A stretch of DNA of 64,000 nucleotides from Gammaproteobacteria bacterium (GTDB taxonomy: Bacteria; Pseudomonadota; Gammaproteobacteria; Steroidobacterales; JABDKV01). The notes under the pieces were generated by a model, which was given only the letters and a program-made list of their open reading frames with translations, searched no databases and was not told the origin of the DNA. Every line of letters begins with the position of its first letter. Position 1 is the stretch's first letter. This document shows positions 52,946 through 63,830 of the stretch, in pieces. Location: the NCBI GenBank assembly GCA_029862165.1, contig JAOTXU010000014.1:25910-89909 (forward strand), read 5' to 3'. Made by a program: the position numbers and the translations under genes.

Positions 52946-53721
52946 TGCTGCTGCGCTCCGTCACAAAACACGTTAAAGACCAGAACTGGTTTGCAGTTGC
53001 TCTCGACTTTTTTCTTGTGGTTGTCGGTGTGTTTATTGGTCTTCAAGTTAATGACTGGAATGCTCAACGCGTTGAGCAATCATTGGAGCAGGAATATCTC
53101 GAGCGATTAAGAGATGACGTAGAAGAATCAAGGAATCACACCAAACGTGTGACCACAGATTGGTTAGCACAAATTGACCATCTAAACCTGGTCATTGATA
53201 GTTTGGATAAATGCGAGATTGCAGATGACGAGAAGGACGATTTTGCTGAAGGCTTGTATAATTTAGGTAAATTTGAACTGGCCTATCTTAACACTTCAAC
53301 GATTGAAGAAATGAAGTCGACAGGTCGCTTAGGCATCATAGGAAATATAAATATTCGTGACGGACTTTCACAACTTGAGAAACAGATTTTTTATCAAGAA
53401 CGCGTTGAACCACAAATAATAGCTCGATTAAGTCCGCATTTAGGATATGTTAGTCAAAGTATTAGGTTTAAACTAACTAACCTTAATGACGCTACTAAAA
53501 TGACTGAAAAATTTTGGGGCGATGAAGATTTCAAATTTTCAAATGTGACTTCTTATAGCCTCGATACTCTTTGCAGTGATTCGAAATTTATCGCATCAAT
53601 ATCTTTTGTACGTGGAGCTCTTTTCGAAATGATGGATTGGAATACTCGCATCGCTGAATATATGGATACTACATTAGTAAAAATTGAAGAAGAGTTAGAT
53701 GAAATGAGAGACGGACGTTGA
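52945..53721 (+). CDS. DUF6090-like membrane-anchored protein
   Basis: 258 residues, no known function. The N-terminus MLLRSVTKHVKDQNWFAVALD leads into a single membrane helix (FFLVVVGVFIGLQV, about 22-36), then NDWNAQRVEQSLEQEYLERL, the signature that opens many DUF6090 proteins. The rest (about 40-258) is a charged, mostly helical domain on one side of the membrane. The latter two thirds are markedly AT-richer than the first 60 codons and than the neighbours, suggesting a replaced or acquired C-terminal part. Flanked by two fragments of related genes. Confidence 0.75.
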   Translation: MLLRSVTKHVKDQNWFAVALDFFLVVVGVFIGLQVNDWNAQRVEQSLEQEYLERLRDDVEESRNHTKRVTTDWLAQIDHLNLVIDSLDKCEIADDEKDDFAEGLYNLGKFELAYLNTSTIEEMKSTGRLGIIGNINIRDGLSQLEKQIFYQERVEPQIIARLSPHLGYVSQSIRFKLTNLNDATKMTEKFWGDEDFKFSNVTSYSLDTLCSDSKFIASISFVRGALFEMMDWNTRIAEYMDTTLVKIEEELDEMRDGR

Positions 53722-53795
53722 TACATATTAGATTGAGTGATTTGGGTCAATCTTCACTTGATTTTTTGTATTCAGGATTCTAACCATTAATAATT

Positions 53796-53912
53796 ATGCT
53801 ACTTAGACGCATCACAAAACACGTCAATGACCAGAACTGGTTCGCGGTGGCGACCTCCGATTCATTAAAGACTATGAACTTCGCGGGCACCTGGCCCGAT
53901 GGTCGGCTCTAG
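53796..53912 (+). pseudogene. N-terminal remnant of a DUF6090-like gene
   Basis: Open frame of 38 residues starting MLLRRITKHVNDQNWFAVA, which matches the start of the intact gene at 52945 (17 of the first 20 positions alike by eye), then loses similarity and stops. It is a truncated third copy, so the region is a decaying tandem array. Downstream to 54127 no further gene is convincing; a minus-strand frame with LLYCPLYTWKLSAEGQ is unrecognised. Confidence 0.65.
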
Positions 53913-54127
53913 TGACTCAATCTACTCGCATGTCGCTCATACACACAGACCGCCAGATTGAAGGTGTGTTTACGCTAGTTCCGGCGTTTGAGGCGGATGG
54001 CAAGTGGTCCCAAGAGCCGTCACTGAGACGAACGACTGCTTCGGCGCGTCCAGCCGGTTGAGATTCTGGCCCTCGGCCGACAGCTTCCAGGTGTAAAGCG
54101 GGCAATAGAGTAATTTTTGCGCCGACT

Positions 54128-54778
54128 TCACGTCGTGGAACTCAACAGCTTCGCCGCCATGTCCTGGGTTTCCAACAGTTGCCAGTAATGTGCGCGCCGT
54201 AAATTTCGTGAGACCGTCGATGGGCTGATGCCCAGTTTCTGCGCTGCCTCATCCTGCTGCCCAGTCTCAAGTAGCGCATCGATTGTGCGCCATTGCGATG
54301 GCGTGATCTGCAGCAGCAATGTGTCGTGCAGCCCATACACGTGCCCGAGCAATTCATCGCGTTCCAAATCGGCAGATTTGAATGCCGTCATACGCAAATA
54401 TTTTGTGCGTCGTTCCTTTATCCGGTTGATGCTGTCGCGCGCCAACAGAAAAGCCTCGCCGCCGGCAACATCGCTCAAGCTCCTGCCGCCGGTGGCGGCC
54501 GGCAACCCGGTTACCTCGCCAATTCCGATTCCGATCCACAACGACAAAGGTTGAAACAGGTGGTGGAGGTCGAAAAGAATCCGCGGGACGTCGCGCGCTC
54601 GACCGGTCAGGGTTTGAAACTCGTCCCAGACCGTCACCGCATAGGGCGCCTGGATCAGACCCAGCGACAGGTGCTTGGATGAGGCCCAAGCCAGTTTGCG
54701 ATCGCGGAGCGCGACGAAGTCCTTGATTTTACGGGAACTACGGACGTCAGCAATGATAGCCGCCTTTCTTGTATCCAT
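54128..54778 (-). CDS. SatD-like protein
   Basis: 216 residues. The N-terminus MDTRKAAIIADVRSSRKIKD matches SatD proteins, and FQTLTGRARDVPRIL and GIGIGEVTGL continue the family. The C-terminal part holds a helix-turn-helix-like segment (EAAQKLGISPSTVSRNLRRAHY, about 185-206), so DNA binding is possible. SatD was named from acid tolerance in Streptococcus; its role in proteobacteria is not known. I chose ATG at 54778 because the promoter -10 box would lie inside the longer frame (54802). Confidence 0.75.
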   Translation of the reverse strand: MDTRKAAIIADVRSSRKIKDFVALRDRKLAWASSKHLSLGLIQAPYAVTVWDEFQTLTGRARDVPRILFDLHHLFQPLSLWIGIGIGEVTGLPAATGGRSLSDVAGGEAFLLARDSINRIKERRTKYLRMTAFKSADLERDELLGHVYGLHDTLLLQITPSQWRTIDALLETGQQDEAAQKLGISPSTVSRNLRRAHYWQLLETQDMAAKLLSSTT

Positions 54779-54784
54779 ACATGC

Positions 54785-54814
54785 AATATAGGATATTTGC
54801 ACTTAGAAGTACAA
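54785..54814 (-). promoter_or_regulatory. candidate satD promoter
   Basis: On the minus strand TTGTAC (54814-54809) and TATATT (54790-54785) are separated by 18 bases. The start point would be near 54778, the chosen ATG itself, so the mRNA could be leaderless. Confidence 0.5.
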
Positions 54815-54846
54815 GAAATGTAATGTTAATTTGACATAATCGGATA

Positions 54847-54865
54847 CCTGATCGGACCGGTCAGG
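54847..54865. repeat. inverted repeat between satD and gyrB
   Basis: CCTGATCGG (54847-54855) and CCGGTCAGG (54857-54865) are inverted repeats with one G-T wobble around a single A. It lies upstream of satD and after the gyrB stop; it may be an operator or part of the gyrB end. No U-run. Confidence 0.4.
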
Positions 54866-54931
54866 TCAGGTCAATCGGAGTCGCCCTTTAAGGAGGAAGT
54901 CGAACAGCCTTTCTTGCCCAGATCGCCCGGG

Positions 54932-57409
<2,478 letters not shown>

Positions 57410-57536
57410 TTACGAAGACCAAAACCCGGCGCGCGGGCTAACCCTGCCCGCACTAAAATTAGTCTGTGAAAAACTTGGTTTTCATGCCCGGACCCACCCA
57501 CACCGCAGGCTAAAAAGACCCGGCCGGATCAAGGGC

Positions 57537-58607
57537 TTATTGTAGCATTAATCGAGGCACAGACTGTTCCATGTGAAACACTCGATCCGCTATTTCCGGC
57601 AGGTTTTTTCGGTCCAACGCAGTCACGAAAAGTTGAACATCCAGATCAGCCAAGGCGGACAGCAGGGCGCCCACTCGTCGGTCATCGAGCTCGGCACCCG
57701 GGTCGTCCAACAACAACACCGCACGAGGCCGGCCCAACGTCGCCAGCACCTTCAGTTGCGCCAGGATCAGACATGCGGCCAGCAGCTTCTGTTGGCCGCG
57801 AGAGACCCTGGCGCGGGCACGGGCCGAATCCAACTCGATAACCAGTTCAGCGCGATGTGGGCCCGCCAGAGTCCGACCCATGGCGCTATCACGTTCTCGA
57901 TTTCCGGCAATTGCCTCGGAAAGACCGATTTCCCTGTTCCAACCAGGGCGAAAGCCAATTTTTATTTCAGAATCAAGTAGTTGCATGCCAAGCTCTGCTA
58001 CGGGGCCGGCGAGGGCGTCGAGAAAGCGGCGGCGCATCGCAGTCAGGGATTCCCCGGACAACACCAGCTCTTCATCCCAGGCATTGAGCTGTGATAGGGC
58101 CTGCTGCTGCAATAGCGCATTACGCTGTCGCAGCGCCTTGCGATAACGCTGCCAGACGGTGAGAAAGGATTGATCCACGTGAAACGTTCCCCAGTCCAGA
58201 AAGCGCCGCCGGCGCTCAGGCCCTTCCTCGACGAGTTTGTGGACTTCCGGGTCAATCGCTTCCACCGGCAGACAATCACCCAGCTCGGCAATACTGGCAG
58301 CCGGGCGGCCACCGATATGGATATCCTGCTCCTTCCGCGACGCCCGAATACCAATACGACGACTGGTGGCGCCGGCAGAAATATCACCCAAAATCACGTA
58401 TTCAGTAGATCCGTCGCGAATCAGCCGCTGCCGATGAGCGGTTCGGAAGGAGCGGCCCCGGCCCAGAACGAAAATCGCCTCGAGCAAACTGGTTTTGCCC
58501 GAGGCGTTTTCACCAAAAATCAGATTTGTGCCCGGCGACGGCTCCAGCTCGACATGCTCCAGGCAACGAAAGTTGTTGACCTGCAGCTTTTCCAGGCTGC
58601 CGGGCAT
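57537..58607 (-). CDS. recF: recombination protein RecF
   Basis: SMC-like ATPase that helps load RecA at gaps. Walker A GENASGKTSLLEAI, the RecF start NNFRCLEHVELEPSPGTN, signature LSRGQQK-like (RVSRGQQKLLAACLILA), Walker B VLLLDDPGAELD. 356 residues. The ATG at 58607 is eight bases after dnaN. The signature block is intact, so it should be functional. Confidence 0.96.
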   Translation of the reverse strand: MPGSLEKLQVNNFRCLEHVELEPSPGTNLIFGENASGKTSLLEAIFVLGRGRSFRTAHRQRLIRDGSTEYVILGDISAGATSRRIGIRASRKEQDIHIGGRPAASIAELGDCLPVEAIDPEVHKLVEEGPERRRRFLDWGTFHVDQSFLTVWQRYRKALRQRNALLQQQALSQLNAWDEELVLSGESLTAMRRRFLDALAGPVAELGMQLLDSEIKIGFRPGWNREIGLSEAIAGNRERDSAMGRTLAGPHRAELVIELDSARARARVSRGQQKLLAACLILAQLKVLATLGRPRAVLLLDDPGAELDDRRVGALLSALADLDVQLFVTALDRKNLPEIADRVFHMEQSVPRLMLQ

Positions 58608-58615
58608 TCTCTGCC

Positions 58616-59713
58616 TTAGAGCCTCATCGGCATTACCACGTATTTGCAGTGCTCCATACCCGGCTCCTGGATGAGACAGCTGCTGTTGGTGTCGGTCAGC
58701 AAAATCTCGGCCTTATCGCCTTCGACGCTGCCCAGAGCATCCAGTAAGTAATTGACATTAAAGCCAATTTCTATAGCGTCGCCGTCGTATTCCACTTCCA
58801 GTTCTTCTTCGGCTTCTTCCTGTTCCGGGTTGTGGGCCTGGATGCGCAGCAGATTGTCAGCTAGTCCGAAACGGATACCTCGGTACTTCTCGTTCGACAA
58901 GATGGCCGCTCGCTGCAACGCGTGTTTCAAGGCATCGCAGTCGGTCGCCAGGTTAAACCGCGGTTTGCTGGGAATAACCCGATCGTATTCCGGGAACCGA
59001 CCATCCACCAGCTTCGATGTAAATCGGATACTCCCCACCTGCATGCGGATATGATTGCTACCGATTGCGATGTCGATATCGCCCTCATCGCCTAGCAGTC
59101 GCTGCAGCTCGAGCACGCCCTTGCGTGGCACGATGACTTGTTGTGCGGTTGGTTTCTGCCCATCCAGTGGCATCTCACACAACGCCAGCCGATGCCCGTC
59201 TGTGGCGACTGCACGGACCCAGGCGTCACTCACATCCAGCAGCAGACCATTGAGATAGTATCGAACATCCTGATGGGCCATCGCAAAATGTGTCTTATCT
59301 AACAAACGCTTACAGTCGCGTTGAGCCAGTTTCAGCGTTTGCTGCGGTTGAATGTCTTCGACCGACGGGAAGTCGCTTGCAGCCAGTGTCGATAACGTAA
59401 AACGACTGCGACCTGATTTCACAACCAGCCGATCACCCGTGGTCGAAACACTGACTTTGGCGCCTTCGGGCAACGCACGACAAATGTCCAGCAGTTTGCG
59501 GCCGGGGACAGTAATCTCTCCGCCGGTGTCGAGATCCAGTTCAGTTGTGGCAACGAGTTCCACTTCCAGATCCGTGGCCGTTACTGATAGCTGATTGTCT
59601 TTTGCCACCAGCAGAAAGTTGGCCAGGATCGGCATCGTCTGGCGTCTCTCCACAACGCCAGCCACTGCCTGGAGAGGCCGTAACAGCGTTTCACGCTGAG
59701 CGGTGAATTTCAT
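58616..59713 (-). CDS. dnaN: DNA polymerase III beta sliding clamp
   Basis: Ring clamp of replication. Three beta-clamp domains; MKFTAQRETLLRPLQAVAGVVERRQTMPILANFLL starts domain 1; hydrophobic-cleft and C-terminal CKYVVMPMRL end (Met-Pro-Met-Arg-Leu) is typical. 365 residues. It follows dnaA with a 200-base AT-rich gap that may be oriC. Confidence 0.97.
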   Translation of the reverse strand: MKFTAQRETLLRPLQAVAGVVERRQTMPILANFLLVAKDNQLSVTATDLEVELVATTELDLDTGGEITVPGRKLLDICRALPEGAKVSVSTTGDRLVVKSGRSRFTLSTLAASDFPSVEDIQPQQTLKLAQRDCKRLLDKTHFAMAHQDVRYYLNGLLLDVSDAWVRAVATDGHRLALCEMPLDGQKPTAQQVIVPRKGVLELQRLLGDEGDIDIAIGSNHIRMQVGSIRFTSKLVDGRFPEYDRVIPSKPRFNLATDCDALKHALQRAAILSNEKYRGIRFGLADNLLRIQAHNPEQEEAEEELEVEYDGDAIEIGFNVNYLLDALGSVEGDKAEILLTDTNSSCLIQEPGMEHCKYVVMPMRL

Positions 59714-59913
59714 TTGCGCCCCCGGTAATTAATATTGTTTCCTATTTAATAAACTTATAATAATTAGCACGTCTTTTTTTGGGGATAAAGTTAATAATTC
59801 CCTTTTGAATTATAGCTTTATGCCCAATAAAACCCTGCCTGCGTAGTGGGCTTCACCCCCCCGCAGGCTGTGGATGAACTGTGCAGCATTAGCTCATCCA
59901 CCAACTATCCACA
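59714..59913. other. putative oriC in the dnaA-dnaN gap
   Basis: The 200-base gap has an AT-rich stretch (59728-59830) and several sequences within one mismatch of the DnaA box TTATCCACA: TTATCCCCA on the minus strand at 59780-59788, TCATCCACA on the minus strand at 59869-59877, and CTATCCACA on the plus strand at 59905-59913; TCATCCACC at 59894 has two mismatches. The last overlaps the end of dnaA. No perfect box is present. The alternative position between dnaA and rpmH shows no clear box. Confidence 0.6.
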
Positions 59914-61236
59914 CTAACCGCTGAGGGTTCTCAACAGGTTGCGGTAATCTTCGCTAACCCGCAGTTCTGACTCACGTAATTCCCGTATTTTACGACAAGC
60001 ATGCAAAACCGTGGTGTGGTCCCTGCCGCCAAAAGCATCACCAATCTCCGGCAGGCTATGGTTAGTCAGTTCTTTTGACAAGGCCATGGCAATTTGCCTG
60101 GGACGGGTAATCGAACGGCTACGCCGTTTGGACAGCAGATCGGCAACTCGAATCTTGTAATACTCGGCCACAGTTTTCTTGATGTTATCGATAGTTACCA
60201 GCTTTTCCTGTAATGCCAGTAGATCTCGCAAGGCCTCCTTGGCGAAATCCAGCGTAATGGTCTGACCGGTAAATCTCGCATTGGCAACGACGCGCCGCAG
60301 CGCACCTTCGAGCTCGCGCACATTTGAGCGCACCCGCTTGGCTACAAAGAAGGCTACTTCGTCCGGCAGCTGCACTTCCATAGTCAGTGCCTTGCTCTTG
60401 AGAATCGCGACACAGGTTTCCAGTTCGGGTGGTTCGATAGATACTGTCAGTCCCCAACCAAAGCGCGACTTCAAACGCTCTTCCAGACCATCAACTTCTT
60501 TCGGATAACGGTCGCAAGTGAGAATGACTTGCTGCTGACCTTCGAGGAGGGCATTAAACGTGTGGAAGAATTCCTCCTGCGATCGTTCCTTGCCAGCAAA
60601 AAACTGGATGTCATCGATCAGTAGTGCGTCCAGACTGCGGTATGCACGTTTGAATTCGTTAATTGTGTTGCGCCGCAGGGCCTTGACCATGTCGCCGACA
60701 AAACGCTCTGAATGGACATACGCGACGCTTGCGCCGTTGCCACTGGCAATCATTTGGTTGCCCACCGCATGCATCAAATGGGTCTTGCCCAGGCCCGTTC
60801 CGCCATAGATAAAAAGCGGGTTATAGGCTACGCCCGGGTTGTCAGCGATTTGCCGCGCCGCGGCGCGCGCCAGCTGGTTGCTCTTACCTTCGACAAACTT
60901 GTCGAAAGTAAAGGAACTGTTGAGACGACTGCCTAGCGCCGGTCCGTCGGGCCGTGCCGGTGTGAATGTCTGTGGCGTATTGAGTTGTTCTGCACGACGT
61001 GCCACTTCCAGCACGACCTGTGGGTTGTCCTGTTCGCTTTCGTCGCGGATAACCTCTGAGATGTGCTCGAGCAACTGCTCGCTGACGGTGTCGACGATGA
61101 AGCGATTCGGCGCCAGCAACTTGACTATCGAACCCTCTTCAACCGCGTGCAAAGGCCGCACAAGTTTGTTGAATTGCTGCGCGGATAGTTCGTCTTCGAG
61201 CCGTTGTACACAACGGCTCCAAACAGTCTCTTGCAC
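59914..61236 (-). CDS. dnaA: chromosomal replication initiator DnaA
   Basis: AAA+ initiator. Domain I (residues 1-85), short linker, domain III with Walker [19 protein letters not shown], Walker [15 protein letters not shown], sensor [12 protein letters not shown], and domain IV with the DnaA-box-binding helix-turn-helix ([21 protein letters not shown]). 440 residues. ATG at 61236. Divergent from rpmH. Confidence 0.98.
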   Translation of the reverse strand: MQETVWSRCVQRLEDELSAQQFNKLVRPLHAVEEGSIVKLLAPNRFIVDTVSEQLLEHISEVIRDESEQDNPQVVLEVARRAEQLNTPQTFTPARPDGPALGSRLNSSFTFDKFVEGKSNQLARAAARQIADNPGVAYNPLFIYGGTGLGKTHLMHAVGNQMIASGNGASVAYVHSERFVGDMVKALRRNTINEFKRAYRSLDALLIDDIQFFAGKERSQEEFFHTFNALLEGQQQVILTCDRYPKEVDGLEERLKSRFGWGLTVSIEPPELETCVAILKSKALTMEVQLPDEVAFFVAKRVRSNVRELEGALRRVVANARFTGQTITLDFAKEALRDLLALQEKLVTIDNIKKTVAEYYKIRVADLLSKRRSRSITRPRQIAMALSKELTNHSLPEIGDAFGGRDHTTVLHACRKIRELRESELRVSEDYRNLLRTLSG

Positions 61237-61259
61237 CAGTTGACGCCCCCAAAAAAGTG

Positions 61260-61274
61260 GTGATTACGAATCAC
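61260..61274. repeat. palindrome before dnaA
   Basis: GTGATTACGAATCAC is a perfect six-base-armed inverted repeat with a three-base centre, 24 bases upstream of the dnaA ATG. It may be an operator for dnaA or simply a leader hairpin. Confidence 0.4.
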
Positions 61275-61342
61275 GCGGAAGGGGACCGAGTGTATACCTG
61301 TCCCCCAGCTGATTCCACAGCCACTGATCGGGCTGAAAATGG

Positions 61343-61372
61343 TTGACACGGCTGGCGCCTCACGCGTAACCT
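61343..61372 (+). promoter_or_regulatory. candidate rpmH-rnpA promoter
   Basis: Perfect -35 TTGACA (61343-61348), 18-base spacer, weak -10 TAACCT (61367-61372), about 57 bases before the rpmH ATG. Consistent with a strong ribosomal-protein promoter. Confidence 0.45.
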
Positions 61373-61428
61373 TTCCGGCTCTTTGCGGCAGTGCGTCGCA
61401 AGAATTGTTACAAGAGAGCGCCCGCAAA

Positions 61429-61563
61429 ATGAAACGCACCTTTCAACCCAGCAATCTGCACCGCAAGCGCACGCACGGTTTTCGTGCACGCATGGCAACC
61501 AAGGCCGGCCGTCAGATTCTGGCGCGCCGCCGAGCCAAAGGCCGCAAGCGGCTCAGTCCCTGA
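61429..61563 (+). CDS. rpmH: ribosomal protein L34
   Basis: 44 residues, [20 protein letters not shown] onward, ending KGRKRLSP, the invariant L34 sequence pattern. ATG at 61429. It starts the plus-strand rpmH-rnpA-yidD-yidC set. Confidence 0.98.
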   Translation: MKRTFQPSNLHRKRTHGFRARMATKAGRQILARRRAKGRKRLSP

Positions 61564-61595
61564 CGGCGGCTTGCGCCGCACGGCCGTTGTTGCAC

Positions 61596-61967
61596 GTGCG
61601 TCGTTTCGCGTTTTCTAATCGTCTGCGCCTTACGTCCCGGGAAGATTTTGACCGGGTGTTCAAAAAATGTTCAACACGTTCATCGGATGCGCTGTTTACC
61701 GTGCTGGCCCGAACTAGCGAACACAATCATCCCCGTCTCGGACTTGTCGTATCCCGCAAGGCTGCAGGTAATGCTGTGCGCAGACATCGATTGAAACGAC
61801 AGGTACGCGAGCGTTTCAGACTGGATCAGCACGAGCTACCGGGTGCCGACATTGTCGTCATCGCACGTCACGGTATAAAACAAAGCAATCGAATTGAGAT
61901 TAGCCGCAGCTTGGCGGCCCACTGGGAAAGGATCCGCGAAAAATGCGGACACTCATTGTCTTCTTAA
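61596..61967 (+). CDS. rnpA: ribonuclease P protein component
   Basis: Protein subunit that helps the RNase P RNA bind pre-tRNA. RRFAFSNRLRLTSREDFDRVF opens like the family, LGLVVSRKAAGNAVRRHRLKRQVRERFR is the RNR motif (substrate contact). The GTG at 61596 gives 123 residues; the longer frame extends back into rpmH. It overlaps yidD by 25 bases. Confidence 0.93.
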   Translation: MRRFAFSNRLRLTSREDFDRVFKKCSTRSSDALFTVLARTSEHNHPRLGLVVSRKAAGNAVRRHRLKRQVRERFRLDQHELPGADIVVIARHGIKQSNRIEISRSLAAHWERIREKCGHSLSS

Positions 61968-62173
61968 TCAGGGCTTATCGCCTGGCCGTGAGCCCGTTAC
62001 TCGGTGCCCGCTGCCGTTTCTATCCAACCTGTTCGAGTTACGCCGAACAGTCATTAATACATCACGGCCTGTGGCGTGGTGGGTGGCTGAGCCTGCAACG
62101 TCTCGCCCGTTGCCACCCATGGCATGCTGGTGGAGTCGATCCGGTCCCCGACGTGGAACACAGGTATGGATAA
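61943..62173 (+). CDS. yidD: membrane protein insertion efficiency factor YidD
   Basis: 76 residues, LIRAYRLAVSPLLGARCRFYPTCSSYAEQSL and WLSLQRLARCHPWHAGGVDPVP: the three-cysteine family signature. It overlaps rnpA (25 bases) and yidC (8 bases). Confidence 0.95.
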   Translation: MRTLIVFLIRAYRLAVSPLLGARCRFYPTCSSYAEQSLIHHGLWRGGWLSLQRLARCHPWHAGGVDPVPDVEHRYG

Positions 62174-63815
62174 TCCGCGGCTGCTGTTGTGGATCAGTTT
62201 TGGCCTGATCTGTTTCTTGTTGTGGGATGCGTGGGTCAAAGACTACGGGCCGAAACGAACCGTTGAGACCACAACACAAGCGACGCCGGACGACGGCCCG
62301 CCGGCCGCACCACCAGATGATGATGTTCCACTGCTTGGTGAGCAGCCGGAAGATAAAGCACCGACAATTACACCAGACGTCCAGGCTGCACCACGCAGCG
62401 AGCGGATTCAGGTCGTCACGGATGTCATGTCACTGGAAATCGACACGGCTGGCGGTGACCTGGTGTCGGTGCAAATACTCGACTACCCGGTGCGCAAGGA
62501 CCGCCCGGACGAAGTGATAACCCTGCTCGATTCCGACGACAACGGTGAATACTTTCTTCAGTCGGGGTTGCTCAGCAGTAATTCACCGGCCCCGGATCAT
62601 CGCGCGCTGTTTAGTTCGCGCCAGAAAAGCTACCGCCTGGCTGACGGGCAGGACGAATTACAGGTAAGTGTGTCCTGGCGCGACGGCGATGTTGCCGTGC
62701 GCAAGATCTATACCTTCCGCCGTGGCAGCTATGCAATCGAAATGACACAGCACCTGACCGCAGGGGCTCAACCGTGGCAGGGTGCGGCGTACGCGCAGAT
62801 CAAGCGGCAGCAGTTACCCCGCAAGCGATCGTTTTTTGACGTGGACAGCTACTCGTTCACCGGCCCGGTCATCTTTGATGGCGAAAAATACGAAAAACTG
62901 AATCTCAAGGACTTGCGCAAGCGTCCAGTGGAGAGCCGCCTGTCGGGGGGCTGGATCGCTTCGATCCAACACCACTTCGTCACCGCAGTCGTTCCACCGG
63001 CCGATGAGCAGGTGCAATACCGCAGCCGCCTGCAGACTGGAGACGTTGCACTGCTCAGTGCTGTTGGAGAGTTGCGGCAAGTCGCCGCGGGCCAAACCGC
63101 TGACTTTAATCAGACCATTTTTGTCGGGCCAAAGATTCAGGAACAACTCAAGCTGGTCGGGCCGAAACTGGCCAAAACAGTCGACTATGGTTTCTTGGCA
63201 ATTTTTTCCGAGCCGTTGTTCTGGCTGCTACAGAAAATTCACAACTTTGTGGGCAACTGGGGTTGGTCAATTGTTCTGTTGACCGTGCTGATCAAGCTCG
63301 TTTTTTACAAGCTGACTGAGACCAGCGGCCGGTCGATGGCAAAAATGCGTAAGCTGCAGCCGCGTCTTAAGGCGTTGCAGGACCGGTATAAGGACGACCG
63401 TCAGCAACTTAGTACGGCAATGATGGAGTTGTACAAGCGCGAGGGTGCCAACCCGATGGCGGGGTGTTTGCCGATCCTGATCCAGATGCCGGTATTTCTT
63501 GCCCTGTACTGGGTGCTTATCGAGAGTGTCGAATTACGTCAGGCGCCGTGGATCGGTTGGATCAGTGATTTGTCGGTACGGGATCCGTTTTTCATACTGC
63601 CTGTGTTGATGGGTGCGGCGATGGTGTTTCAGCACAAACTCAATCCAACGCCGACTGACCCTATTCAGGCCAGGGTCGCTGCCGTACTACCGATTATGAT
63701 GACGGTGTTCTTTGCGTTTTTTCCTGCCGGGCTCGTTTTGTACTGGTTCGTCAACACTGTGTTGTCCGTTGCGCAACAATGGCACATCAATCGCGTCATC
63801 GAGCGCGAAACATAA
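62166..63815 (+). CDS. yidC: membrane protein insertase YidC
   Basis: Inserts proteins in the inner membrane alone or with SecYEG. N-terminal helix RLLLWISFGLICFLLWDAW, large periplasmic beta domain (about 85-340), then the five-helix core with the hydrophilic groove Arg (KLTETSGRSMAKMRKLQPRL), YKREGANPMAGCLPILIQMPVFLALYWVL and FPAGLVLYWFVNTVLSVAQQW. ATG at 62166 gives 549 residues; upstream codons belong to yidD. A tandem repeat follows. Confidence 0.96.
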   Translation: MDNPRLLLWISFGLICFLLWDAWVKDYGPKRTVETTTQATPDDGPPAAPPDDDVPLLGEQPEDKAPTITPDVQAAPRSERIQVVTDVMSLEIDTAGGDLVSVQILDYPVRKDRPDEVITLLDSDDNGEYFLQSGLLSSNSPAPDHRALFSSRQKSYRLADGQDELQVSVSWRDGDVAVRKIYTFRRGSYAIEMTQHLTAGAQPWQGAAYAQIKRQQLPRKRSFFDVDSYSFTGPVIFDGEKYEKLNLKDLRKRPVESRLSGGWIASIQHHFVTAVVPPADEQVQYRSRLQTGDVALLSAVGELRQVAAGQTADFNQTIFVGPKIQEQLKLVGPKLAKTVDYGFLAIFSEPLFWLLQKIHNFVGNWGWSIVLLTVLIKLVFYKLTETSGRSMAKMRKLQPRLKALQDRYKDDRQQLSTAMMELYKREGANPMAGCLPILIQMPVFLALYWVLIESVELRQAPWIGWISDLSVRDPFFILPVLMGAAMVFQHKLNPTPTDPIQARVAAVLPIMMTVFFAFFPAGLVLYWFVNTVLSVAQQWHINRVIERET

Positions 63816-63830
63816 TCCCGCCGATCCTTT

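Noticed and set aside
53917..54105. 62-codon minus-strand frame near 54100
   Set aside because: No recognised family, no ribosome site, and it overlaps what looks like degraded sequence.
61237..61428. oriC between dnaA and rpmH
   Set aside because: No sequence within one mismatch of the DnaA box was found there, only a palindrome and a promoter.
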